In this document: piece after piece, positions 1 to 5,981 of the stretch
Position numbering within the stretch: the first letter of the stretch is position 1
Layout of the letters: the number at the start of each line of letters is the position of its first letter
Origin: Actinomycetes bacterium
GTDB lineage: Bacteria > Actinomycetota > Actinomycetes > Streptosporangiales > Streptosporangiaceae
DNA length: 15,900 nt
NCBI GenBank assembly: GCA_025964635.1
Contig: JAOPYP010000445.1
Location: forward strand, 1-15,900
Direction of reading: 5' to 3'
Notes under the pieces: model-generated
What the model was told of the DNA's origin: nothing
Seen by the model: only the letters and a program-made list of their open reading frames with translations
Database searches by the model: none
Made by a program: the position numbers and the translations under genes

Positions 1-123
1 CTCGGGGGCGGCAGCACCGAGATGGCCCGGAACATCATCAGCGAGCGGCTGCTCGGCATGCCCCGGGAATTCGCCGCGGACCGGGATGTCCCGTTCAGCG
101 AGGTCCGGCAGGGCCGGTCCTGA
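1..123 (+). CDS. Acyl-CoA dehydrogenase, C-terminal fragment (5' end outside window)
   Basis: The first 41 codons, open from base 1 to a TGA at 121-123, read as the last part of an acyl-CoA dehydrogenase. The stretch GGSTEMARNIISERLLG followed by MPRE is the usual ending of FadE-type enzymes: the G-x-T/S-E turn lies in the C-terminal helical domain near the FAD/substrate site, and the 'N-I-I-(S/A)-E-R-x-L-G-L/M-P-R' helix closes the fold. These enzymes oxidise acyl-CoA to 2-enoyl-CoA and pass electrons to ETF. The gene points towards the operon on the other strand and ends 36 bases from it, so the two transcripts converge. Only the tail is visible, so substrate class cannot be judged. A role in the same catabolic programme as the neighbouring operon is inference from position only. 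Confidence 0.82.
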   Translation, partial: LGGGSTEMARNIISERLLGMPREFAADRDVPFSEVRQGRS

Positions 124-159
124 TCCCGGGCCGGCGGCATCGGCCCCGGAGGCAGGCGA

Positions 160-999
160 TCAGGCCGTCCTGGCCCGCCAGTCCGGGTACAGGCCCCGCT
201 CCAGCGCGACGTCCTGGGCGTCGATGTTGGACCGCTGCAGCGGGTCGGCCTCGGGCGACATGGCCAGCCAGGCCACCACCGCGCCCACGGCCTCGGGCGG
301 CCCGGCCTGCGCGGACGCGAAGCCGAACTCGTCGGCGTCGAGGGAGTTCCGCTCGGTGAGCACGAAGCCCGGGTTCACGTTGAACGCCCGGATCCCGTCG
401 CCGCCGTGCTCGGCCAGGATGCTGCCCACCAGCGTGTGCCCGGCCGCCTTGCCGATCCGGTAGCCGAGGCCGGGCCGCGGCGCCGCGGGGTAGAAGTCGT
501 AGCCCGCACCGGAGCTGGTGGTGACGAACGTGCCGCGTCCCCGCTCCAGCATCCCGGGCAGCAGCAGCTGGGTGATCCGGATCGGGGCCACCCCGTGGGC
601 CATGAGGAACAGCGGGTACTGCTCGATCGGCGTCTCGATGATGTTGTCCATCAGGCCGGGCCCGATGTGCCGGCCGTTGTTCACGACCACATCGACGCCA
701 CCCCACGTGCCGATCAGCTGCCCCACGGCGGCCTCGACCGAGGCCAGGTCGGTGAGGTCCATCTTCAGCGGCAGGGTTTCCTGGCCGGTCTTCGCGACCA
801 GCGCCGCCGTCTCCTCGAGGCTGCCGGGCAGCGGGCGGGTGTCCTTCTTGTGCACGGTCTGGGAGTGCTCCGCGGTGGGATCGGAGCTGTGCAGGGTCCG
901 CGCCGCGACCGCGACGTCGTACCCGTGCTCGGCCAGGGCGATCGCGATCGCCTTGCCGATCCCGCGGCTCGCGCCGGTGACCAGCGCCCGTTCTGCCAT
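160..999 (-). CDS. SDR-family NAD(P)-dependent oxidoreductase (HSDL2-like insert)
   Basis: A 279-residue classical-type short-chain dehydrogenase. Visible motifs are the Rossmann glycine turn TGASRGIG (8-15), Asp81 of the 'DLTD' adenine-pocket strand, VVNNG (105-109), Ser162/163 and the Tyr180-x3-Lys184 catalytic pair. Residues 35-70 carry a long insert ending in LPGSLEETAALV, resembling the 'LPGTI' insert of HSDL2-like and related SDRs. The normal NNAG motif reads NNGR. An ATG with AGAGGTG about 7 bases upstream fixes the start; one base separates it from the stop of the quinone-oxidoreductase gene, so it is the last gene of the five-gene operon. Likely role: hydroxy/keto interconversion on an acyl-CoA or alcohol intermediate. 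The substrate is unknown; the SDR assignment is firm. Confidence 0.88.
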   Translation of the reverse strand: MAERALVTGASRGIGKAIAIALAEHGYDVAVAARTLHSSDPTAEHSQTVHKKDTRPLPGSLEETAALVAKTGQETLPLKMDLTDLASVEAAVGQLIGTWGGVDVVVNNGRHIGPGLMDNIIETPIEQYPLFLMAHGVAPIRITQLLLPGMLERGRGTFVTTSSGAGYDFYPAAPRPGLGYRIGKAAGHTLVGSILAEHGGDGIRAFNVNPGFVLTERNSLDADEFGFASAQAGPPEAVGAVVAWLAMSPEADPLQRSNIDAQDVALERGLYPDWRARTA

Positions 1000-1000
1000 G

Positions 1001-1984
1001 TCACACCTCTGCCTTCATCATGATGACGACCTTGCCGATGACCGTGCGGTTCTGGACGGACAGCAGGGCGGCCACGATGTCGCCCAGCTCATACCGGGCG
1101 CTGATGTAGGGGCGCAGCCGGCCCGCGGCGAAGTGCCCGGACAACTCGGCCTCGTCCCGCGCGGCCAGGCCGGGACGGTGCTCGGTGAACGTCCGAATCT
1201 CGAAACCCTGGACGATGACGCCCTTGAGCAGCACCAGGTTCAGCGCGATCCGGGGTATCTCGGCGGACGCGAACCCCAGGCATACGAAGCGCCCGCCCCA
1301 CGCAGTCGCGCGGAGAGCCTGCTCCGAGTACCGGCCACCCACGGGATCGACCACCACGTCCGCGCCGCCGCCGGTGATCTGCTTGATCCGCTTCTTCAGG
1401 TCTTCCCTGGTGTAGTCGATCACCTCGTCGGCGCCGCGGGCCCGGCACACCGCCAGCTTGCCCGGGGTGGACGCGGCCGCGATGACCCGGGCCCCGAGCA
1501 GCTTGGCGATGTCGACCGCCGCCAGCCCGACACCGCCCGCCGCACCCAGCACGACCACCCAGTCCCCGGGCTGCAGGCCGGCCACGCTGCGCAGAGCGTG
1601 GTACGACGTCAGGTAGGTCACCCGGAACGCGGCCGCGTCGGCCAGGTCCGCGCCGTCCGGCACCGGCCACAGCGTCCCGGCGGGGACGGTCACGCGCTCG
1701 GCGAAGGCGCCCACGGCGACCCCGCCCGCGACCCGGTCCCCGGCCGCCAGCCCGGTGACCCCCGGCCCGGCCGCGGCCACGGTGCCGGCGAACTCCGACC
1801 CGGGAATCAGCGGCAGCGGCCAGGACATCTGGTAGCCACCGTTCATGATCAGCAAGTCGGGGAAGTTCACCGCCGCGGCCACCACGTCCACGGTCACCTC
1901 ACCGGCGCCCGGCCGCGGGTCCGGCACCTCCTCCACGGCCAGCAGTTCCGGCGGCCCGTAGCCCGCCATCCGCGCGGCCCGCAT
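1001..1984 (-). CDS. Zinc-independent quinone oxidoreductase-like MDR enzyme (NADPH:quinone reductase family)
   Basis: A 327-residue medium-chain dehydrogenase/reductase. The N-terminal GroES-like domain carries NFPDLL (40-45) and PLIPGSEFAGTV (58-69), the pattern of the QOR branch; the Rossmann domain has GAAGGVGLAAV (147-157), the AxxGxxG NADPH turn. The cysteine cluster for structural zinc and the catalytic zinc ligands of alcohol dehydrogenases are absent. Members reduce quinones, enones or enoyl-type double bonds with NADPH. The ATG overlaps the preceding acyl-CoA dehydrogenase stop in a TGATG, so the two are translationally coupled. In this operon it could reduce an unsaturated acyl-CoA or ketone intermediate, or recycle a redox partner; the sequence does not tell which. 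An exact substrate-based name would be over-precise. Confidence 0.87.
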   Translation of the reverse strand: MRAARMAGYGPPELLAVEEVPDPRPGAGEVTVDVVAAAVNFPDLLIMNGGYQMSWPLPLIPGSEFAGTVAAAGPGVTGLAAGDRVAGGVAVGAFAERVTVPAGTLWPVPDGADLADAAAFRVTYLTSYHALRSVAGLQPGDWVVVLGAAGGVGLAAVDIAKLLGARVIAAASTPGKLAVCRARGADEVIDYTREDLKKRIKQITGGGADVVVDPVGGRYSEQALRATAWGGRFVCLGFASAEIPRIALNLVLLKGVIVQGFEIRTFTEHRPGLAARDEAELSGHFAAGRLRPYISARYELGDIVAALLSVQNRTVIGKVVIMMKAEV

Positions 1985-3288
1985 CAGTCCTGGTCACGCC
2001 CGGCCGGGGCGGGTGCCCCCAGCAGCACGGCCTCGGCCTCGGCGCGGCGCGTGGGGATGTGCTCGGTGGGCCACATGCCGGGCGCGGGCGCGTAGCCGTG
2101 CAGCAGCTGGCGGGCGATGGTGGTCTGGTGCACCTCCGTCGGGCCGTCCGCGAGGGCCAGCATCATCCCGCTCGCGTAGATGCGGGTCAGCGGCAGATCG
2201 TAGGTGGTGCCGAGCGCGCCGTGGATCTGGATGGCCCGGCGCGCGACGGCTTCCAGCACCCGGGGCGTCTGGACCTTGATGGCCGCGATGTCCTTCCGAA
2301 CCCGCTGGTAGTCCTGGTACTTGTCGATCTGCCAGGCGGTGTACATGACGAGCAGGCGGAACTGCTGGATCTCCAGGTACGAGTCGGCGATCATGTTCTG
2401 CACGGCCTGCTTCCGGGCCAGCAGCTCACCCTTGGTCGTGCGGGACAGGGCGCGCTCGGCCATCATGTCCAGGCACCGCTGCGCGCTGCCGACCGCACGC
2501 ATGGCGTGGTGCACCCGCCCGCCGCCCAGGCGGGTCTGCGCGACGCCGAACGCGCCGCCCTCGTCGCCCAGCATCGCGCTGGCGGGCACGCGCACGTCGG
2601 TGTAGCGGATCAGCGCCTCGGTCCCGTCGTCAGCCGGCTCGCCGAGGTGGGCCAGGTTGCGCTCGATCTCGATGCCCGCCGTCTCGGCCGAGACGAGGAA
2701 CATCGACATGCGCGTGCTGACGGTCGCGCCGGGATTGGTGACGGCCATGATGATGAAGAAGCTCGCCCAGCGGGCGTTGGAGGAGAAGAACTTCTCGCCG
2801 TTGATGACCCACTCCCCACCGTCGCGGACCGCGCGGGTGGTGAACACCCCGGGGTCCGCGCCGCCCTGCGGTTCGGTCATCGAGAAGCAGGACACGATGT
2901 CGCCTTCCAGCAGCGGCTCGAGGTACCTCTGCTTCTGCTCCGGGGTCCCGTAGTGGGCGATGATCTCGGCGTTCCCGGTGTCCGGCGCCTGCGACCCGAA
3001 GATCCGCGGGCCCCAGATCGACTTGCCGAGGATCTCGTTGAGCAGGGCCAGCCTCAGCTGGCCGTATCCCGGGCCGCCGAGTTCCGGGCCGAGGTGGCAG
3101 GCCCACAGCCCCCGCTTGCGGACCTCCTGCTTGAGCGGGTCGACGACGTCGCGCTGCCGCCTGGTCAGCGGCCGGTAGGTGTCATGCGGCCAGAGCACGT
3201 CGAGCTTGTACACCGTGCCGGTGACGAACTCGTCGGCCCAGTCGAGCTGCTCCTGGAACTCGGGCTCGACGGTGAAGTCCCAGCTCAT
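1984..3288 (-). CDS. Acyl-CoA dehydrogenase, ACAD10/ACAD11 (LvaC)-like
   Basis: A 434-residue acyl-CoA dehydrogenase with all three domains: an N-terminal helical part, the FAD-binding beta-domain motif CFSMTEPQGGADP (134-146) and the C-terminal helical bundle with QIHGALGTT (354-362) and LADGPTEVH (379-387). In most family members the last motif has a catalytic Glu (YEGT); here Asp381 takes that place, as in the ACAD10/11 branch. Known ACAD10/11 and Pseudomonas LvaC act with a kinase on 4-hydroxyacyl-CoAs, using the phospho intermediate to give an enoyl- and then 3-hydroxyacyl-CoA. The gene starts with an ATG behind TGAGGAG, 25 bases after the SDR stop, and overlaps the next gene by one base. 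The phosphotransferase two genes upstream supports the 4-hydroxyacid assignment. Family firm; reaction inferred from context. Confidence 0.88.
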   Translation of the reverse strand: MSWDFTVEPEFQEQLDWADEFVTGTVYKLDVLWPHDTYRPLTRRQRDVVDPLKQEVRKRGLWACHLGPELGGPGYGQLRLALLNEILGKSIWGPRIFGSQAPDTGNAEIIAHYGTPEQKQRYLEPLLEGDIVSCFSMTEPQGGADPGVFTTRAVRDGGEWVINGEKFFSSNARWASFFIIMAVTNPGATVSTRMSMFLVSAETAGIEIERNLAHLGEPADDGTEALIRYTDVRVPASAMLGDEGGAFGVAQTRLGGGRVHHAMRAVGSAQRCLDMMAERALSRTTKGELLARKQAVQNMIADSYLEIQQFRLLVMYTAWQIDKYQDYQRVRKDIAAIKVQTPRVLEAVARRAIQIHGALGTTYDLPLTRIYASGMMLALADGPTEVHQTTIARQLLHGYAPAPGMWPTEHIPTRRAEAEAVLLGAPAPAGRDQD

Positions 3289-3313
3289 TGGTTCGCGCTC
3301 CTCAGTCGGTGGG

Positions 3314-4075
3314 TTAGGGGATGCCGCCGTCGACCCGGATGGTCGCCCCGGTGGTGTAGCTGGAGGCGTCGGAGGCCAGGTAGAGGGCTGCGCCGACGAT
3401 CTCGGAAGGCTGGCCGCCGCGCTGCAGCGCGATCCGCTTGATGCTGACGCTGAACGCGTCCATGTCCCACGCCCTGGACACGTCGGTGAACATGGTCCCG
3501 GACATGAGCGTGTTCACGCGGACGTGCGGGCCGAACTCCTGGGCCAGCCCCTCGGTCATGGCGTTGAGGGCCGCTTTCGCGCCGGCGTAGGGAATGATCG
3601 ACCCGGTGGGGCGGATCGACCCGGACGAGCTCACGTTGATGATCGAGCCGCGCCCGGCCGCGACCATCCGCTCGCCAACCAGCGCGCAGAGCCGGAACGG
3701 CCCCTTGAAGTTCAGGTTCAGCACGCTGTCGAACAGCTGCTCGGAGACACCGGACAGCGTGTCGTACAACGGCGACATCCCGGCGTTGTTGATCAGGACG
3801 TCCACCTGGCCGAACCGGCTGTACACCGCGTCCACGAACGGTTCGGCCTGGTCCCAGCGTCCCACGTGCAGGGGGTAGGGCATCGCCTGGCGGCCGGTCT
3901 CCTTCTCGATCTCCGCCGCGGCCTGCTCGCACGCGTCCAGCTTCCGGCTCGCGATCACCACGTCGGCCCCCGCATGGGCGCAGGCCAACGCCATCTCGCG
4001 GCCCAGGCCCCGGCTGCCGCCCGTGATGATCACTACCCGGCCGGACAGCGTGAACAGGTCCCCGAGGTAACTCAC
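3314..4075 (-). CDS. SDR-family oxidoreductase between the kinase and ACAD genes (LvaD-like position)
   Basis: A 253-residue classical SDR, the usual length for the FabG-like group. It shows TGGSRGLG at the N-terminal glycine turn (residues 19-26), NNAG after strand beta-4, SSSG with the catalytic Ser, the YAGAK Tyr/Lys motif, and a C-terminal TGATIRVDGG, the typical end strand. The start is a GTG placed one base after the kinase TGA, with GGAG inside the end of the kinase gene, so expression is coupled. In the P. putida lva operon a short-chain dehydrogenase (LvaD) in the same set reduces levulinyl-CoA to 4-hydroxyvaleryl-CoA, which fits a gene wedged between kinase and ACAD. SDRs are too diverse for the fold alone to prove this; oxidation of the 3-hydroxyacyl-CoA product is the main alternative. 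Confidence 0.9.
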   Translation of the reverse strand: MSYLGDLFTLSGRVVIITGGSRGLGREMALACAHAGADVVIASRKLDACEQAAAEIEKETGRQAMPYPLHVGRWDQAEPFVDAVYSRFGQVDVLINNAGMSPLYDTLSGVSEQLFDSVLNLNFKGPFRLCALVGERMVAAGRGSIINVSSSGSIRPTGSIIPYAGAKAALNAMTEGLAQEFGPHVRVNTLMSGTMFTDVSRAWDMDAFSVSIKRIALQRGGQPSEIVGAALYLASDASSYTTGATIRVDGGIP

Positions 4076-4076
4076 C

Positions 4077-5126
4077 TCACACGCTCCGGGCCGGGATGGA
4101 CCGCGCGAGCCCGGCGGCCTTGCGCATCAGCTCGAGGACCAGCACCCCGAAGCTCTCGAGCTGCGGGTCGCCGCGGCCGCTGACGAAGCGCGCGTAGCTC
4201 ATCTCCAGGACGATGGCCAGCTTCCACCGGGCCAGGACGACGTAGTAGTCGATGTCCTCGGTCGAGCGGCCGCTGATGGTCTCGTAGTGCTCCAGCAGGT
4301 CGTCGCGGGACGGCATGCCGGTGATGTCGAGGTAGCGCGCGGCGGTCATGTCGTCGGCCTCCGGCCCCCAGGCGATCAGCGCCCAGCCCAGGTCGAGCAG
4401 GGGATCGCCGATCGTGGTCATCTCCCAGTCGATGACGGCGGCGAGCCTGGCCGGCACGTCGTGGCTGAACATGATGTTCGCGAACTGGTAGTCCCCATGC
4501 ATGATGCCCGGCTTCCAGTGCCGTGGCCGGTTGTGACGCAGCCATTCCGACGCCTCGTCGAGGCCGGGCAGGTCCCGGAACTGGTACCCGCCCAGGAACC
4601 CGAGCCAGCGGTCGACCTGCCGGTCATGGAAGTTGTCCGGGCGGCCGAAGTTCCCCAGGCCGCGCGCCTCCCAGTCCACCCGGGACAGCAGCGCGGCGCC
4701 CTCGACGAGGCCGTAGGCCAGCGGAGCGCGCTGCTCCGGGTGCGTGCCGTACGGGGCCGGCCAGCCCGTGGTTCCCGCCGGGGACCACCCGGAGATCTCC
4801 GCCATCAGGTAGAACGGGCTCCCCAGCACGCCGGGGTCGGCGCAGCCGGCGGCCAGTTCGGCGTGGGGCACGTCGGCGCCCCTGAGGGCCCGCAGCAGCC
4901 TGAGTTCACGGCGCAGGCCGTCGTGCCGCCTCGCGTCCGCGGCTGGCGGCGGGATCCGCATGATGCTGCGGTGCCCAGGGCGGGTCACGGCGTAGAGCTC
5001 GTTCTGCGAGCCGCCCGCCAGGCGGGACAGCTGGGGGATCTCGCCCGCTCCGGGCAGGCCCTCGCTGTCCATCCAGCGGGCCAGCCGGGCCAGGTCGAAG
5101 GCTGAGGCGGTACTGGTGTCGGCCAT
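4077..5126 (-). CDS. APH-fold phosphotransferase, ACAD10/11 N-terminal-type (LvaA-like 4-hydroxyacyl-CoA kinase)
   Basis: A 349-residue protein-kinase-like phosphotransferase. GGSQNELY (38-45) is the nucleotide loop, MHGDYQFANIMF (209-220) holds the Brenner catalytic loop with Asp212 and Asn217, and IDWEMTTIGDPLLDLGW (232-248) carries the metal-binding Asp233. 'DWE..TIGDP..DLGW' is the signature of the kinase domain fused to ACAD in mammalian ACAD10/11 and free-standing as LvaA, rather than of antibiotic kinases. It would phosphorylate the hydroxyl of a 4-hydroxyacyl-CoA with ATP. I chose the ATG at 5126: twelve codons further upstream an in-frame ATG exists (5162), but it lies inside the palindrome and past the predicted -10. 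The ATG sits 6 bases after that -10, suggesting leaderless mRNA. First gene of the operon. An LvaB-like partner is not seen. Confidence 0.86.
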   Translation of the reverse strand: MADTSTASAFDLARLARWMDSEGLPGAGEIPQLSRLAGGSQNELYAVTRPGHRSIMRIPPPAADARRHDGLRRELRLLRALRGADVPHAELAAGCADPGVLGSPFYLMAEISGWSPAGTTGWPAPYGTHPEQRAPLAYGLVEGAALLSRVDWEARGLGNFGRPDNFHDRQVDRWLGFLGGYQFRDLPGLDEASEWLRHNRPRHWKPGIMHGDYQFANIMFSHDVPARLAAVIDWEMTTIGDPLLDLGWALIAWGPEADDMTAARYLDITGMPSRDDLLEHYETISGRSTEDIDYYVVLARWKLAIVLEMSYARFVSGRGDPQLESFGVLVLELMRKAAGLARSIPARSV

Positions 5127-5132
5127 GCTCCG

Positions 5133-5162
5133 AGAATACAGATTCTGATGTGACAGAATCAA
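5133..5162 (-). promoter_or_regulatory. Predicted promoter of the kinase operon (leaderless)
   Basis: On the minus strand TTGATT (plus coordinates 5157-5162) and TATTCT (5133-5138) are separated by 18 bases, a good match to a housekeeping sigma promoter. Only six bases lie between the -10 hexamer and the kinase ATG at 5126, so transcription should begin at or within a base or two of the start codon. No leader or normal Shine-Dalgarno would be present, which is common in actinobacteria. The whole promoter lies inside the palindrome at 5134-5167, so a bound repressor would block RNA polymerase. Seen: sequence and spacing. Inferred: function. Confidence 0.6.
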
Positions 5163-5167
5163 TATTC
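5134..5167. promoter_or_regulatory. 34-bp imperfect palindrome, likely TetR operator
   Basis: The arms GATTCTG (5141-5147) and CAGAATC (5154-5160) are a perfect 7-bp inverted repeat around a 6-base spacer. The symmetry resumes after two unmatched bases on each side with GAATA (5134-5138) and TATTC (5163-5167), giving 24 of 28 arm bases paired. A third GATTCTG half-site follows at 5186-5192. It lies between the divergent kinase operon and the TetR gene and covers the kinase promoter, the standard layout for a local TetR repressor controlling its neighbours. AT-rich relative to the surrounding DNA. Confidence 0.7.
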
Positions 5168-5174
5168 TTTAGCG

Positions 5175-5192
5175 AGAGATCTCTTGATTCTG
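5175..5192. promoter_or_regulatory. Accessory operator-like elements before the TetR gene
   Basis: A perfect 10-bp palindrome AGAGATCTCT (5175-5184) is followed directly by a third copy of the operator half-site, GATTCTG (5186-5192). Eleven bases further is CATACT (5204-5209), a possible -10 for the TetR gene, whose GTG at 5216 again begins six bases after the hexamer. I see no convincing -35 at normal spacing. These elements could give autoregulation of the TetR gene; the evidence is position and repetition of the half-site only. Confidence 0.4.
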
Positions 5193-5215
5193 GAAGCCTC
5201 GTGCATACTGGGCGC

Positions 5216-5839
5216 GTGACGGCAGGCGGTCCGGCGACGACGGTGCAGGCGGCGGTGGACCGCGCGCTGGCCAAGCAGCGGGCCGACGCCACCCGGGAGG
5301 TCGAGGCGATCCTCGACGCGGCCCTGCGGGTCGCCGAGCGGGTGGCTCCCGCGGCGCCCCGGGTGGCTGACATCGTGGCCGAGGCCGGGATCTCCAATCA
5401 GGCCTTCTACCGGTACTTCGCGGGCAAGGACGACCTGATGAAGGCGGTATTCGAGCGCGGTATCACCCGGCTGTACAGCTACCTGGAGCATCAGATCGGC
5501 AAGGAGGCCGGGCCGGCCGGGCGGGTCGAGGCGTGGATCCGGGGGGTGCTGACCCAGGTCACCGACCGCAAGGCGGCCCGGCAGAGTGCGGCGATCATCC
5601 GGCAGCTGGGCCAGCAGAGCGACACGGACGACACGGGGCTGCTCGCGGCGGTCGGCGCCCTGCTCGTCGAGCCGGTGGCCAACGCCGGGAGCCTCGCCCC
5701 GGAACGCGACGCCGCGCTGATCGATGAGGCGGTGTTCGGCCTGATGCGCCGGCACGCGCGGCTGGGTACCGCGCCGAGCGCGGCCGACTGCGACCACGTC
5801 GTCCGCTTCTGCCTGCGCGGCCTGACCACGGAGCCCTGA
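5216..5839 (+). CDS. TetR-family transcriptional regulator, divergent from the kinase/ACAD operon
   Basis: A 207-residue TetR-type regulator. The N-terminal helix-turn-helix spans about residues 30-80: a first helix REVEAILDAALRVAER, then RVADIVAEAGISNQAFYRYF (49-68), the recognition-helix pattern, followed by AGKDDLMKAVFERG. The C-terminal two thirds are an all-helical ligand/dimer domain with no recognisable ligand signature. An upstream in-frame GTG at 5150 would add 22 residues but lies within the palindrome and encodes a sequence atypical of the family; I prefer GTG 5216, six bases after a CATACT hexamer. It reads away from the kinase operon across the palindrome, so it most likely represses that operon and itself, with release by an acyl-CoA or acid intermediate (inference). 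The codons around the stop lie in a 14-bp tandem repeat. Confidence 0.85.
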   Translation: MTAGGPATTVQAAVDRALAKQRADATREVEAILDAALRVAERVAPAAPRVADIVAEAGISNQAFYRYFAGKDDLMKAVFERGITRLYSYLEHQIGKEAGPAGRVEAWIRGVLTQVTDRKAARQSAAIIRQLGQQSDTDDTGLLAAVGALLVEPVANAGSLAPERDAALIDEAVFGLMRRHARLGTAPSAADCDHVVRFCLRGLTTEP

Positions 5840-5857
5840 CCACGGAGCCCACGGAGC
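5821..5857. repeat. 14-bp tandem repeat spanning the TetR stop codon
   Basis: CCTGACCACGGAGC occurs at 5821-5834 and again directly at 5835-5848, followed by a shortened third copy (CC then ACGGAGC, 5849-5857). The first copy encodes the final Leu-Thr-Thr-Glu residues; the second supplies the TGA stop in a shifted register because 14 is not a multiple of three. Probably a replication-slippage product that altered the C-terminal end. Confidence 0.75.
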
Positions 5858-5913
5858 GCTGATCGGGAGCTCCGCCCGGAGGCCCCACCCGGCCAGAAAG
5901 GCCCGGGCCCCCC

Positions 5914-5942
5914 TTGCCCACCGATACGGAAAACATTACGGT
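5914..5942 (+). promoter_or_regulatory. Predicted promoter of the VOC gene, overlapping a TTACGGTAA motif
   Basis: TTGCCC (5914-5919) and TACGGT (5937-5942) are spaced by 17 bases and lie 39 bases before the VOC start codon. The -10 is embedded in the near-palindrome TTACGGTAA (5936-5944), which recurs in related form in the intergenic region at 11037-11228. The region is clearly more AT-rich than its flanks. The motif may be an operator or simply a conserved -10 of the TAnnnT type. Confidence 0.55.
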
Positions 5943-5981
5943 AAGTGGGTCAGCAGCCTCGTTCCGAGCAGGGAAGCCGCG

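Noticed and set aside
518..4183. Long plus-strand open frames (518-2095, 2059-3441, 3179-4183)
   Set aside because: They lie opposite the operon genes, which have clear family motifs. The frames are long only because of the high GC content, and their translations are Arg/Gly/Pro/His-rich with no domain pattern.
4077..5126. Aminoglycoside-resistance kinase
   Set aside because: The fold is shared with APH enzymes, but the DWE/TIGDP/DLGW signature and the operon with an ACAD fit the ACAD10/11 kinase branch. There is no other resistance context.
5888..5915. Possible terminator hairpin GGCC-AGAAA-GGCC after the TetR gene
   Set aside because: The core stem has only four pairs, interrupted by a C-C mismatch, and there is no T-run after it. 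It is too weak to call.
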